From Rhizobium sp. NXC14 (GTDB lineage Bacteria > Pseudomonadota > Alphaproteobacteria > Rhizobiales > Rhizobiaceae): DNA of 64,000 nucleotides. Where the stretch lies: NCBI RefSeq assembly GCF_002117485.1, contig NZ_CP021031.1, positions 62,001 through 126,000 on the forward strand, in the 5' to 3' direction. Numbering within the stretch: the stretch's first letter is position 1; every line of letters begins with the position of its first letter. Below, one piece after another: positions 9,721-18,936 of the stretch. The notes below the pieces were generated by a model. It was given only the letters and a program-made list of their open reading frames with translations, was not told where the DNA came from and ran no database searches. A program made the position numbers and the translations under genes.

Positions 9721-11052
9721 GGGCAGTTTAGTGTTTCTGGCAGATTGGTCGGGTGCAGGCATGTATACGGCCTTTGATTGCGGCGCGTTCATGCCGCTGG
9801 CCCTGATGTAGTCCGCTGATCGGATCCCAGACAGGTCAACGCGCTTTCAAGCGGCACCCACTGATTGGGTTTGTCCGATCCCGGCTCGACCGTTCGCCAT
9901 CACGCCATCAGCACCTCACCAATTTCTGCATCCTCTGTGAGCATTCAAAGGGCGGCGGTCGCCTCAAAGCGCCTGCCCGTCGTCATCAGCGCCCAGACGA
10001 TCCGCGCCATCTTGTTAGCCAAAGCAACAGCGACGACGTTGTACGGCTTCTTCACCAGAAGGTCGGCGGCCCAACGCGTCGGTGCAACTTTAGCCTTGCC
10101 GCTGAAACGAAGCACCGCGTGCGCGCCCACAACGAGAAGCCGGCGGAGATAGGGATCGCCTTGTTTGCTGATCCTTCCGAGGCGGTCCTTGCCACCCGAT
10201 GAGTTCTGCTGCGGCACCAGGCCTATCCATGCCGCCAATTGTCGGCCGGATTTGAAGAGCGACGCGTCGGTCACCGTCGCGGCAATTGCGCTGGCAGTGA
10301 TCGGGCCAATTCCAGGGATCGTCTCAAGGCGGCGGCTCAGTTCGTTCGAGCGATGCCAAGCATGAATTTGGCGATCCAGCTCGCTGACCTTCTCGTGCAC
10401 CTCCCGCAATTGCCCGATCAGCGGAAGAAGCGCGGACCGCGCAAGCGGCGGGATGAGATCGTGATCATCGTCGTCGACCAACGCGATCAGCATTCCGACG
10501 CCGGCGATGCCCTGTCGCGTTACGATGCCGAACTCCGCCAAGTGGCCGCGCAAGGCGTTCACCAGCATTGTCCGCTGCCGGATCAAAAGCTCGCGGACCC
10601 GATGCAGCATCAGCACACCCTGTTGCTCCTCGCTCTTCACTGGAACGAAGCGCATCGTCGGCCGCGTTACCGCCTCGCAAATCGCCTCGGCATCCGTCGC
10701 GTCGTTCTTCTGCCGCTTCACGTATGGCTTGACGTAAGACGCCGGCATCAGCCGAACCTCGTGACCCAGCGCCATAAGAACCCGAGCCCAGTGGTGTCCA
10801 GTCGCGCATGCCTCGATTCCGATCAGGCATGGCGGCAATGCCTTGAAGAATCCAACGACATCGTCGCGGCGCAGCTTGCGGCGGCTCACCGTCGCGCCAG
10901 CACCATTGATCCCGTGAACCTGAAATACATGCTTGGCGATATCCAGACCAATTGTGGTAATCTTCTCCATGGACGGCTCTCCCTTATGTGACTTTCGACA
11001 GCCACACTTTGGCACATTGCGATGCCGGGAGCGGAGGCCGTCCACCACATCA
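9664..11052 (-). mobile_element. IS110 family element inserted in the right end of IS3-A (IS110-C)
   Basis: The element interrupts the right terminal repeat of IS3-A, leaving GTGGCA on the left and GGTCA on the right. Its own subterminal inverted repeats are built on GGACGGCCTCCGC, found near 9698 and inverted near 11030. It holds one intact transposase gene. There is no target duplication, as usual for IS110/IS1111. The left terminus is duplicated. Confidence 0.75.
9945..10970 (-). CDS. IS110 family transposase (intact)
   Basis: A 341-residue DEDD transposase. The N-terminal RuvC-like fold shows IGLDIAKHVFQVHG with the first Asp, then LIGIEACATGHHW with the Glu and KNDATDAEAICEA with the later acidic pair. 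The C-terminal transposase_20 domain has ETIPGIGPITASAI and AAWIGLVPQQNSSGGK. I chose the ATG at 10970 (MEKITTIGLD) because AGGGAG precedes it by seven bases; a longer open frame extends to 11048 but has no site. Insertion is site-guided in this family, which fits its place in an IS end. Confidence 0.9.
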   Translation of the reverse strand: MEKITTIGLDIAKHVFQVHGINGAGATVSRRKLRRDDVVGFFKALPPCLIGIEACATGHHWARVLMALGHEVRLMPASYVKPYVKRQKNDATDAEAICEAVTRPTMRFVPVKSEEQQGVLMLHRVRELLIRQRTMLVNALRGHLAEFGIVTRQGIAGVGMLIALVDDDDHDLIPPLARSALLPLIGQLREVHEKVSELDRQIHAWHRSNELSRRLETIPGIGPITASAIAATVTDASLFKSGRQLAAWIGLVPQQNSSGGKDRLGRISKQGDPYLRRLLVVGAHAVLRFSGKAKVAPTRWAADLLVKKPYNVVAVALANKMARIVWALMTTGRRFEATAAL

Positions 11053-11057
11053 GGTCA

Positions 11058-11301
11058 GGTCAAAGTGAAGACACAGCATCGGGATCATCGACGCATGCGC
11101 TACCGAATCCGTACAGCCGTAGCTACGATCCAAATCGGGAGCGCCGACGATGATGGGCGACACCAGCAATACTGCTCCCACCTTGATCGTATAAGCTCTA
11201 TGCGCGCAAGTAATCATCCCCTTCGTCTGTCACCAGGCTGTCCCGACCTCGCTGCTTGGCTTGCGAAGAGTTCCGCAGCCCCAGCGAATCGTCTCCGCTG
11301 A
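11058..11301. other. Intergenic remnant between IS3-A and the ABC transporter operon
   Basis: About 240 bases with no supported gene. It lies between the right end of the nested IS block and the stop codon of the permease gene. Only short broken frames occur on either strand. Confidence 0.6.
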
Positions 11302-12117
11302 TCATTTGAGGCCACCATGGGCGAGACCTGCCACGAGATAGCGCTGGAGGAAGAGCGCCACCAGATAGACCGGTGCGATGCCAGCGAGCGAGGCGGCCGC
11401 CATCTGGCCGAAATTGACGAGCCGATCCCCCTGGAAGAGCGAGATGCCGACAGGAAGCGTGCGCGTCTCGTCGGAAAAGGTGAAGGCCGAGGCAAACAGG
11501 AACTCGTTATAGGCGAGGACCGAGACGATGATCAGCGTCGCCACGATGCCTGGTACAATGATCGGCACGACGATATGGACCAGGATCCGAAGAGGGCCGG
11601 CTCCGTCGAGCGCCGCCGCCTGTTCGATCTCCAGCGGCATGCGCCGGAGAAACGGGGTGAGAAGCCAGAAAGCGACGGGGATATTGGCAAAGCCGTAGAG
11701 CATCACCAGGCCGGCATGGGTGTTGAGGAGCCCCGTGGCCTTGAGAAGATAGAACAGCGGAATCAGAGCCACGATCGGTGGCGCCATGTAGCTCGACAGA
11801 GTGAGATCGGCGAGCCATTTGCCACCTATGCCGAGCCGCAGCACAGCGTAGGCGGCGGGCAAAGTAAGCAGCAACGTCAGGGCGCCGGCGAGCAGCGAGA
11901 CGGCAACGGAGTTGGCGATAAATCCTGAGAGATGGGCGGCCTCGAAAGCGGCCGGCCAATTGTCGAGCGTCGGGCTCGTCGGCAGGAAATGGCCGCTCAG
12001 CACGTCGTCTTGGGTCTTGAAGGACACTGAGACGAGATAGGCGATCGGCAGGGTGAAGAAGACGAAGATCGGTGCGGTCGCGGCAACGAGCAGGATGTCG
12101 GATCGCCTGATCTTCAT
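11302..12117 (-). CDS. ABC transporter permease, carbohydrate type (MalG-like)
   Basis: A 271-residue inner-membrane permease. It starts MKIRRSDILLVAATAPIFVF (first helix) and has about six hydrophobic segments. The EAA loop that contacts the ATPase reads EIEQAAALDGAGPLRILVHIVVP. The start at 12117 overlaps the stop of the upstream permease (ATGA), so the two are translationally coupled. With the second permease and the binding protein it forms a CUT1-like importer; no ATPase gene is present here, so an ATPase encoded elsewhere must be shared. A near-identical copy of the last 70 codons occurs at 54729-54942. Its position opposite four organosulfur oxidoreductase genes suggests a sulfur-containing substrate. 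Confidence 0.88.
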   Translation of the reverse strand: MKIRRSDILLVAATAPIFVFFTLPIAYLVSVSFKTQDDVLSGHFLPTSPTLDNWPAAFEAAHLSGFIANSVAVSLLAGALTLLLTLPAAYAVLRLGIGGKWLADLTLSSYMAPPIVALIPLFYLLKATGLLNTHAGLVMLYGFANIPVAFWLLTPFLRRMPLEIEQAAALDGAGPLRILVHIVVPIIVPGIVATLIIVSVLAYNEFLFASAFTFSDETRTLPVGISLFQGDRLVNFGQMAAASLAGIAPVYLVALFLQRYLVAGLAHGGLK

Positions 12118-13055
12118 GCGTCTTTCCTCTCGAGATGCTGGTGGATGCGGATGACCGGCCACAACACTGCGCCAATCACCAGACTGTAGATCAGGGTCTC
12201 GGCAGCGGCGCGGGCGACATCGAACTGTTCCAATGCGCGGCGATAGATGGAGAAGCCGGTCGCCGTGGTGGCAAAGCCCGGACCGCCGAACGTCAGGACA
12301 TAGACGAGGTCGAAGACCTTGAAGGAGAGGATAAGCTTCAGCAGATAAATCGAGGAGAGCGGCGCCGCCACGAGCGGAAGCGTGATGTGCCAGAAGCGTT
12401 GCAGAGATGTTGCTCCATCGATGATCGAAGCCTCGTGGACGCCTTCGGGAATGGTCGAAAGGGCGGCGAAGCTGAGGATGACGACGAAGGGCGTCCATTG
12501 CCAGACATCGGCAACCGCGATGGCGAACCAGGCAAAGACAGGATCGCCGTGGAAGCTGACCGGCGCGTCGACAATGCCAAGGTTCAGGAGGAGTCCATTC
12601 AGGAGCCCTCCAGCCGGCGCGAGGATCAATTTCCATGCGACACCCACCATCACCGGCGGCGTCATCAGCGGCAGCAGGATCAGGCTGACCAGGAACCGTC
12701 CGGCCTTCAGCAGCCGGGTGAAGAGCAAGGCGATCAGGAAGCCGATCACCAGCTGGATGCTCGCCGTGACGAAAGCATAAGCGATGCTCTTGATCACAGA
12801 GGTCGCAAACAGCGGATCCTGGAGGACGTCGCGCACATGCTGCAATCCGACAAAGCTGCGGAAGGGTTTGCCGAGCGTGCTCTTGCTGAGCGCAAGCGCC
12901 ACCAGGAAGAGCGTGGGGTAGACCAGGGTCGCAGCGAGCCCGAGCAGGATCGGAGAGATCCACAGCCAGCGGACGAGCCGGTGTGCCGAAAGGCGGTGAT
13001 CGGCGGTCGGTGAGGCGGCTCGTCTTCGAGCGAGGGGAAAATCGATCGCAGTCAT
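12114..13055 (-). CDS. ABC transporter permease, carbohydrate type (MalF/UgpA-like)
   Basis: A 313-residue permease with six predicted helices, the first at residues 28-50 (LWISPILLGLAATLVYPTLF), and an EAA loop (STIPEGVHEASIIDGATSLQRFWHITLPL). The ATG at 13055 (MTAIDFPLARRR) is preferred over an ATG at 13106, because the latter would extend the protein into the intercistronic hairpin region. It overlaps the next permease gene by four bases and follows the binding-protein gene by 100 bases containing a stem-loop. Confidence 0.88.
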   Translation of the reverse strand: MTAIDFPLARRRAASPTADHRLSAHRLVRWLWISPILLGLAATLVYPTLFLVALALSKSTLGKPFRSFVGLQHVRDVLQDPLFATSVIKSIAYAFVTASIQLVIGFLIALLFTRLLKAGRFLVSLILLPLMTPPVMVGVAWKLILAPAGGLLNGLLLNLGIVDAPVSFHGDPVFAWFAIAVADVWQWTPFVVILSFAALSTIPEGVHEASIIDGATSLQRFWHITLPLVAAPLSSIYLLKLILSFKVFDLVYVLTFGGPGFATTATGFSIYRRALEQFDVARAAAETLIYSLVIGAVLWPVIRIHQHLERKDA

Positions 13056-13083
13056 GTCATCGCGCCTGTTGTTCTTCTCTCGA

Positions 13084-13111
13084 AAGGCGTGCCCCGCGCG
13101 AGGCACGCCTT
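13084..13111 (-). promoter_or_regulatory. Intercistronic stem-loop between binding-protein and permease genes
   Basis: Perfect 10-base arms, AAGGCGTGCC at 13084-13093 and GGCACGCCTT at 13102-13111, separated by 8 bases. It lies just downstream of the binding-protein stop. Such hairpins commonly protect the upstream message or terminate partly, giving more binding protein than permease. There is no U run, so partial rather than full termination is likely. Confidence 0.6.
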
Positions 13112-13155
13112 CGGGTCTCGTGTTTTGCGTCGGCCAGGTGGCCGAGGCTCAATGA

Positions 13156-14496
13156 TCAGCCATTGGCTTCGATGATGTTCGTCCAGGCCTTGTGGGCATC
13201 GGCGATTGCCTGTTCGGCATTCTTCGTCCCGGCAAGGGCCAGCGCGAGTTCATCGGTCAGCGCATTTTCCAGCTTCGGGGCATAGACGGCCGTCGGCCAG
13301 GCGAGGCTGTTTTCCAACGCGCCGTCTGCCAGCAGCGGCTGCACGAGCGGCTGGAAGGCCTTGAACTTCTCGGAGTTGAGGCCGGAGTGACGATCGGGAT
13401 CGATCCCGGAGCCGGTCAGCGTGAGCAGTTGTTCGTGGTAGTCCTTGCTCGTCGCGAGCTTGATCAGTTCCCAGGCGACGTCCTTGTTCTTCGAGCCGCT
13501 GGTGATTGCGAAGCCGAAGCCGGCGTTGAAGGCAAGCCGCGGCGTCTTGTTGGCGCCGCCGACGGGGATGCGGGTGACGCCCCATTTGTCGACGATCTTC
13601 GAGCCCTTGGGATCCTGGGCATAGCCGCCGAGGTCGGTCCAGAAGTCGATCTGGGCGGCCTTGCCGCTGAGGAAGGCAGGCAGCCCCTCCTCGAAGCGCG
13701 TCTCGAGCGGCGTCGGCAATGCATGCGGTGCGGATGCGAGCAGCGACTTCAGCGCTTCCACGGCTTCGGTGCTGTCGAGGGCCGAGGTGCCGTCTGCCTT
13801 CAGGAAGTTGCCGCCGAAACCGGTGAGGCGATTGGCAAAGGTCGACAGGATGATGACGGGAATCTTCGCACCCAGGACCGCAGCACCATAGATGCCGTTC
13901 CTGGATTCCGCGTCGGTGATGACTTTGGCGTTTTCGTTGTATTCGTCCCAGGTCGTCGGCGGCTTGAGGCCGTAACGATCGAACAGTTCCTTGTTGTAGA
14001 ACAGAAGGTGGCTGTCGCCGTCATAAGGCAGGCCATAGCGACGGCCGTCATGCAGCGTGTACTGGTCATAAATTGTCTGGATGAAGTCGTCGGGCTGGAT
14101 TTCCGCCTTGTCTTTCTCGATCAAGTCGGTCACGTCCTCGATCACGCCATCCTCGGCTAGCTGACCCTTGTAGGTATAGAAATAGTCGATGACGTCGAAT
14201 TCACCGGCGCCGGACTGAAAGTCGAGGGTCGCCTTGACGCTGACCTGGTCGTAGGGAACCGCGGTCACGTTGACCTTCGCACCCGTCAGCTTCTCGAAAT
14301 CCTCGGCGATCTTCTTGCCCGTGATGACATGCGGCTGAATGATCAGGAGATTGAGGGTGCGGCCGGCGAACCGGTTGTCCGCGGCCAGGGCGGAGGAAAA
14401 GACTCCCGATGACAGGAGAGGGAGCGCTCCTGATGCCAGCATGGTCTTCAACACCGTGCGGCGGCGATAGGCTTGGTCGATGATGGGGTTGGACAT
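13156..14496 (-). CDS. Extracellular solute-binding protein, family 1
   Basis: A 446-residue periplasmic binding protein. The N-terminus YRRRTVLKTMLASGALPLLSS looks like a Tat-type signal ending near SSALAA. The mature part shows the MalE-like fold features DVIDYFYTYKG, PYDGDSHLLFYNKELF and GFAITSGSKNKDVAWELIKLA. I chose the ATG at 14496 (MSNPIIDQ) because GAGGATC lies about eight bases upstream; 14541 is an alternative. It is the first gene of the importer operon. The ligand is unknown; the family is named for sugars, but the divergent genes are for organosulfur oxidation. Confidence 0.88.
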   Translation of the reverse strand: MSNPIIDQAYRRRTVLKTMLASGALPLLSSGVFSSALAADNRFAGRTLNLLIIQPHVITGKKIAEDFEKLTGAKVNVTAVPYDQVSVKATLDFQSGAGEFDVIDYFYTYKGQLAEDGVIEDVTDLIEKDKAEIQPDDFIQTIYDQYTLHDGRRYGLPYDGDSHLLFYNKELFDRYGLKPPTTWDEYNENAKVITDAESRNGIYGAAVLGAKIPVIILSTFANRLTGFGGNFLKADGTSALDSTEAVEALKSLLASAPHALPTPLETRFEEGLPAFLSGKAAQIDFWTDLGGYAQDPKGSKIVDKWGVTRIPVGGANKTPRLAFNAGFGFAITSGSKNKDVAWELIKLATSKDYHEQLLTLTGSGIDPDRHSGLNSEKFKAFQPLVQPLLADGALENSLAWPTAVYAPKLENALTDELALALAGTKNAEQAIADAHKAWTNIIEANG

Positions 14497-14892
14497 GAAT
14501 TGATCCTCGGTTGCGACGGTGCCGGCCGCAGGAATGCCCACGGAGCGGGTATCCGTGTGGCAGCTGCGTCGGCCTTGGGGGGATCATTCGACAGATCACC
14601 CGCGCCGTTAACCAACAGGAATTTAAAGTACATAAAAATTATAGAATTTATTTTCAAATTCAGCGGCACCTCTTGCTTCGAGAGGGCGGGTCGCGTGGAA
14701 AAGTGTGATCGGATGCGGTCAGATGAGGCCGGTCAGCGAGTGATAACCTAGGGCTAGCCGGTGGTTGCCCGCTGACAAAACCCGGAAAAAAATTCCCCGA
14801 AATAGTACATAAAAAATATATAATAACTGTTAAATGGATGCCGCATCGGGATGCTTCAGGGACCACGCCTGAAATCCGGATGGGATCGAGGA
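14497..14892. promoter_or_regulatory. Divergent promoter region of the organosulfur block
   Basis: A 396-base region between the importer operon (leftward) and the oxidoreductase operon (rightward). Parts are much more AT-rich than the surroundings. A 16-base direct repeat with one mismatch, AGTACATAAAAATTAT at 14627-14642 and AGTACATAAAAAATAT at 14805-14820, lies near each gene start. A small palindrome (GGAA, AAAAA, TTCC) is at about 14785-14797. These are candidates for sites of a shared regulator, for example a sulfur-starvation regulator; no promoter hexamers were assigned. Confidence 0.5.
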
Positions 14893-16302
14893 ATGACCAA
14901 GCAGATACACTTCAACGCCTTCGACATGAACTGCGTGGGCCACCAGTCGCCCGGCCTTTGGGCCCATCCCCGTGACAAATCCTGGAAATACAAGGATCTG
15001 GACTACTGGCAGGATCTTGCCAGGACGCTCGAAAAGGGGGTCTTCGATGGCATCTTCATCGCCGACGTGATCGGCTATTACGACGTCTACAAGGCCAACA
15101 ACTACCACGCCATCCATCAGGCGGCGCAGATTCCGGTCAATGATCCGATCCAGCTCGCGGCGCCGATTGCACTCGCCACCGAACATCTTGGCATCGGCAT
15201 CACCGCCTCGATCTCGTTCGAGCACCCCTATCCATTCGCGCGGCGTCTGGCCACTGCCGACCACCTGACAAAGGGGCGCGTCGGCTGGAATATCGTGACC
15301 TCCTATCTGGAGAGCGGCGCCAAGAACATCGGGCAAGGCGGATTGCGTGCGCATGACAACCGCTACGAAGTGGCGAGCGAATATCTGGAGGTCATCTACA
15401 AGCTCCTTGAGGGGTCCTGGGAAGAAGGTGCCGTGCTGCGCGACCGCGAGAAGCGCATCTTCACCGATCCCTCGAAGGTGCACGAGATCGGCCACAAGGG
15501 CCGTTTCTTCGAAGTCCCGGGCTACGCCCTGACCGAGCCGTCGCCGCAGCGGACCCCGGTGCTCTACCAGGCCGGCGCTTCCGGGCCGGGCAAGCAATTC
15601 GCGGCGGAGCATGCGGAGTGCGTCTTCGTTGCGGCACAGGCCAGGACGATCCTGAAGAATTATGTGCGCGATGTCCGGGTGCGGGCGGCGACCGTTGGGC
15701 GCGATGCGTCGAAGTTCCGCATCTACAATCTGATGACGGTCATCGTGGACGAGACCGACGAGAAGGCGTGCGCCAAATTCCGCGACTATCTCGATTACGT
15801 TTCCTATGACGGCTCGCTGGTCTTCATGTCCGGCTGGACGGGCGTCGATTTTTCCCGCTACGCACCGGATGATTTGGTGCGCAAGGTCGAGACCAACGCT
15901 ATCCATTCGGCGATCGAGAGCCTTTCGGAAGGCGATCCGAATAAGCGCTGGACGATCAGGGAGCTGGCCGAATGGGGCGGTATCGGCGGCATGGGACCGG
16001 TGGTCGTGGGATCGCCCTCCACCGTCGCCGACGAGCTCCAGGCCTGGGTCGACGAGACCGACGTCGACGGCTTCAACCTTGCTTATGCCGTAACGCCCGA
16101 GAGCTTCGAGGATATCGTTGGCTACCTGGTGCCCGAACTGCAGAAGCGCGGCGTCTATCCGACCGGATATCGTCCCGGCACGCTGCGGGAGAAGCTGTTC
16201 GGCGAGGGGCCTTATTTGCCCAAGGCGCATCCGGCCGACCGTTACCGCGACATCGAAGCTTTCAAACGCAACCAGGCAATTACGCTGGCCAATGCCAGCT
16301 GA
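14893..16302 (+). CDS. Flavin-dependent monooxygenase, NtaA/DmoA/SnaA family
   Basis: A 469-residue bacterial-luciferase-like protein. Family marks are FNAFDMNCVGHQSPGLWAHP, DGIFIADVIGYYDVYK, the strand ITASISFEHPYPFARR and LTKGRVGWNIVTSYL. DmoA (dimethylsulfide monooxygenase), NtaA and DszA-type sulfone monooxygenases share these. They use FMNH2 from a separate reductase to cleave C-S or C-N bonds in the cytoplasm. The ATG at 14893 (MTKQIHFNAF) is preferred, with GGGATCGAGG upstream; an ATG at 14851 gives 14 more residues of low quality. It leads an operon with two SfnB-like genes and an SsuD-like gene. No flavin reductase gene is visible nearby. Confidence 0.88.
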   Translation: MTKQIHFNAFDMNCVGHQSPGLWAHPRDKSWKYKDLDYWQDLARTLEKGVFDGIFIADVIGYYDVYKANNYHAIHQAAQIPVNDPIQLAAPIALATEHLGIGITASISFEHPYPFARRLATADHLTKGRVGWNIVTSYLESGAKNIGQGGLRAHDNRYEVASEYLEVIYKLLEGSWEEGAVLRDREKRIFTDPSKVHEIGHKGRFFEVPGYALTEPSPQRTPVLYQAGASGPGKQFAAEHAECVFVAAQARTILKNYVRDVRVRAATVGRDASKFRIYNLMTVIVDETDEKACAKFRDYLDYVSYDGSLVFMSGWTGVDFSRYAPDDLVRKVETNAIHSAIESLSEGDPNKRWTIRELAEWGGIGGMGPVVVGSPSTVADELQAWVDETDVDGFNLAYAVTPESFEDIVGYLVPELQKRGVYPTGYRPGTLREKLFGEGPYLPKAHPADRYRDIEAFKRNQAITLANAS

Positions 16303-16333
16303 AAATTCCATTTCAACCCGACGAGGTTTTCCC

Positions 16334-17602
16334 ATGGGAAGCATCACCGACACCACGATCGATTACAGCGTCCACCCGCGCGTCAATTCCACCGATCCCT
16401 TCACGCCCCGTCCGCGCCCGGTCAAGCCGGCGCATGTGATCGGGAGCGACGTCGAGGCCATCCAGATCGCCGAGACTCTGGCCGCGAGCTTCAAGGTCGG
16501 GGCAGCATTGCGTGACCGTGAGGGACTGCTGCCGATCGCCGAGCTCGACGCCTATTCGCAGAGCGGTCTCTGGAGCATCAACGTGCCGAAAGCCTATGGT
16601 GGTCCGGAAGTCTCCTATGCCACGCTCGCCAAGGTGATCGCCATCATCGCTGCAGCCGATCCGGCCATCGCGCAGATCACCCAGAACCATCTGGCGATCG
16701 TCGCGACCGTCGATCTCGACGGCACGCCAGAGCAGAAGAAGCTGTTCTTCGGCTGGGCGCTCGAAGGGATCCGATACGGCAATGCCTTCTCCGAACTGAA
16801 GAGCAAGACGGTCGCCGATTTCGAGACCAAGGTCGTTCATGACGGCGACGAGGTGATCGTCGACGGCGAGAAATTCTACACGACCGGCGCGCTGCTTGCC
16901 CATATCGTGCCGATCGTCGGTGTCGACGAGACCGGCCAGGGCTATCTCGTCTTTGCCGACCGCGATGCCACCGGTCTCACCGTCACCAACAACTGGTCGA
17001 GCTTCGGTCAGCGCACCACCGCCTCGGGTTCGGTCAAGATCGAAAATGTGCGCGTGCCGAAGGCGCGGGCGCTGAAGGTCACCTCTTTCGACCATCCGAC
17101 GGTGGGCGGCCCCGTCTCGCAGATCATCCAGTCGGCGATCGATGTCGGCATCGCCCGGGGCACGATCGACGATACGATCGAGTTCGTCAGCAAATATAGC
17201 CGCCCCTGGATCGACAGCGGCAAGGCGACGGCCGGCGAAGACCTCTTCACCATCGCCCAGATCGGCGACCTGAAGATCAAGCTGCATGCGGCCGAAGCGC
17301 TGCTCGAGATCGCCGGCCACGCGATCGACGCGGCGCGCGCCAATCCGACGCTGGAGACGGTCTCGGAGGCGACGATCAAGACAGGCGAATCCAAGGTTCT
17401 GACGACGGAGATTGCGATCCTGTCGACGAACAAACTGTTCGAACTTGCGGGAGCGCGCTCGACCCTCGCCGAGCATGGACTCGACCGCCACTGGCGCAAT
17501 GCCCGCGTCCATACGCTGCATGATCCGGTGCGCTGGAAGTTCTACCACGTCGGCAATTATTATCTGAACGGCGTCCATCCGCCGCGCCACGCCTGGAACT
17601 GA
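16334..17602 (+). CDS. SfnB-like flavin oxidoreductase (acyl-CoA dehydrogenase fold), 1
   Basis: A 422-residue protein of the acyl-CoA dehydrogenase superfamily, in the SfnB/DszC-like branch linked to sulfur acquisition. Features: helical N-domain with YSQSGLWSINVPKAYGGPEV, middle domain GEKFYTTGALLAHIVPIVG and NNWSSFGQRTTASGSV, and C-terminal helical domain ending [20 protein letters not shown]. Members of this branch act as flavin-dependent monooxygenases or dehydrogenases on organosulfur compounds such as dimethylsulfone-derived substrates, with reduced flavin from another enzyme. The ATG at 16334 follows GAGG by seven bases. It lies 31 bases after the NtaA-like gene and 7 before a paralogue. 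Confidence 0.85.
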   Translation: MGSITDTTIDYSVHPRVNSTDPFTPRPRPVKPAHVIGSDVEAIQIAETLAASFKVGAALRDREGLLPIAELDAYSQSGLWSINVPKAYGGPEVSYATLAKVIAIIAAADPAIAQITQNHLAIVATVDLDGTPEQKKLFFGWALEGIRYGNAFSELKSKTVADFETKVVHDGDEVIVDGEKFYTTGALLAHIVPIVGVDETGQGYLVFADRDATGLTVTNNWSSFGQRTTASGSVKIENVRVPKARALKVTSFDHPTVGGPVSQIIQSAIDVGIARGTIDDTIEFVSKYSRPWIDSGKATAGEDLFTIAQIGDLKIKLHAAEALLEIAGHAIDAARANPTLETVSEATIKTGESKVLTTEIAILSTNKLFELAGARSTLAEHGLDRHWRNARVHTLHDPVRWKFYHVGNYYLNGVHPPRHAWN

Positions 17603-17609
17603 GCCCAAG

Positions 17610-18872
17610 ATGAGCACGAATGATCGCAAGCTGCACCGGGAGGCCGCGCTCACCGCCGGCCGTCCTGCGCCGCACATCGCCCCGCGTCGGAGCCTGGCCC
17701 ATGTCATCCGCGATGATGCGGAGGCCATCAGGATCGCCAGGGACCTTGCGCTTGAATTCGCGGTCGGTGCCGCCCAGCGGGACCGCGAACGACGCCTTCC
17801 GCTCGCCGAGATCGACCGCTTCTCGCAGAGCGGTCTCTGGGCGATCGGCATCCCGAAAGCCTATGGCGGCGCCGGCGTCTCGGCGGTGACGCTGGCCGAG
17901 GTCACCGCCATCATCTCGGCTGCGGATTCCTCGATCGGGCAGATCCCGCAGAACCATTTCTACATGCTGGAGGCGTTGCGACTGAACGGCAGCGAGGAGC
18001 AGAAGCAGCACTACTTCCGGCGCGCGCTGGAAGGTGACCGTCTTGGCAACGCCTTCACCGAGATCGGCACGAAGACGCCGGTCGACTTCAAGACGCATTT
18101 CGCCGATCGCAACGGAAAGCTCTACCTGAACGGGCAGAAGTTTTACGCGACCGGCTCCCTCTTCGCCCACATCGTCGTCGCCGTGGCAAAGGGACCGAAC
18201 GGCCGCGTCCATCTGATCTTCATCGACCGGGCGACTCCGGGGCTCGACTTCGTCGACGACTGGTCGTCCTTCGGGCAGCGTTCGACGGGCAGCGGCACCG
18301 TAACCTTCGACGACGTCGAAGTGACGCCGTTCCAGATCGTCGACCATGATGGAAGCTTCGAACAGCCGACGCCGATGGGTCCTTTCGCGCAGATCATCCA
18401 TGCCGCCGTGCAGGTCGGCATCGCGCGCGGGGCGCTCGCCGAAACGATTTCCTATGTTCGAGCCCATGCGCGGCCATTTTTCGAACTTGCGATCGAGCAC
18501 GGTTATGAGGATCCGCACACCATACACGGCGTCGGCGACGTGGCGATCAGAGTGCATGCGGCCGATGCGCTGCTCGCAAGGGCCGGCCGGATTGTCGACC
18601 GCGCCACCACAGAACCGACGGCGGTGAACGTAGCCGAGGCATCGATCGCTGTCGCGGAGGTCAAGGCGCTCGCGACGGAAGTGGCGCAGCTTGCCGCCAC
18701 CAAGCTTATCGAGTTCGGTGGGGCGCGTTCGACGCTCGAAAGCTATGGGCTCGACCGCTTCTGGCGCAATGCCCGGACGCATTCGCTGCATGATCCGGTG
18801 CGCTGGAAATACCACCATATCGGAAACTTCTATCTGAACGGTATCCTGCCCCCGCGGCACGGCGCCCTCTGA
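17610..18872 (+). CDS. SfnB-like flavin oxidoreductase, 2
   Basis: A 420-residue paralogue of the preceding gene, with the same order of motifs: [55 protein letters not shown] and [20 protein letters not shown]. It starts 7 bases after the first copy, so the pair is co-transcribed and probably arose by tandem duplication. The two differ throughout, implying different substrates or sequential steps rather than a recent copy. Confidence 0.85.
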   Translation: MSTNDRKLHREAALTAGRPAPHIAPRRSLAHVIRDDAEAIRIARDLALEFAVGAAQRDRERRLPLAEIDRFSQSGLWAIGIPKAYGGAGVSAVTLAEVTAIISAADSSIGQIPQNHFYMLEALRLNGSEEQKQHYFRRALEGDRLGNAFTEIGTKTPVDFKTHFADRNGKLYLNGQKFYATGSLFAHIVVAVAKGPNGRVHLIFIDRATPGLDFVDDWSSFGQRSTGSGTVTFDDVEVTPFQIVDHDGSFEQPTPMGPFAQIIHAAVQVGIARGALAETISYVRAHARPFFELAIEHGYEDPHTIHGVGDVAIRVHAADALLARAGRIVDRATTEPTAVNVAEASIAVAEVKALATEVAQLAATKLIEFGGARSTLESYGLDRFWRNARTHSLHDPVRWKYHHIGNFYLNGILPPRHGAL

Positions 18873-18936
18873 TTTTTTGGAATTTCACAATCTCGCGGCA
18901 ATCTGCAACGGCTGCCGCTTCGACAGGAATGGAATA

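Larger units (their letters stand above)
5805..11057 (+). mobile_element. IS3 family element (IS3-A) interrupted by three other IS elements
   Basis: The left end reads TGACCTGCCACTG at 5805. The matching right end (reverse complement TGCCACTGAACTTTCACCC) lies at 9645-9663, and its last bases GGTCA reappear at 11053-11057 after an IS110 element. Removing three insertions restores the element: an IS110 (6124-7479) between orfA and orfB, an IS3 (8380-9617) in the last codons of orfB, and an IS110 (9664-11052) in the right terminal repeat. The element itself is about 1.25 kb and of the IS407 type. No clear target duplication is visible at its outer ends. Confidence 0.85.

Noticed and set aside
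11317..13013. Plus-strand frames of 200-290 codons across the permease genes
   Set aside because: Antisense to clear permease genes on the minus strand; Arg/Asp/Gly-rich without motifs.
14830..16356. Open minus-strand frame of 508 codons
   Set aside because: Antisense shadow of the NtaA/DmoA-like gene; composition is Arg/His-rich and no motif is present.
16313..18860. Two long minus-strand frames of about 500 codons each
   Set aside because: Shadows of the two SfnB-like genes, which have full family motifs on the plus strand.
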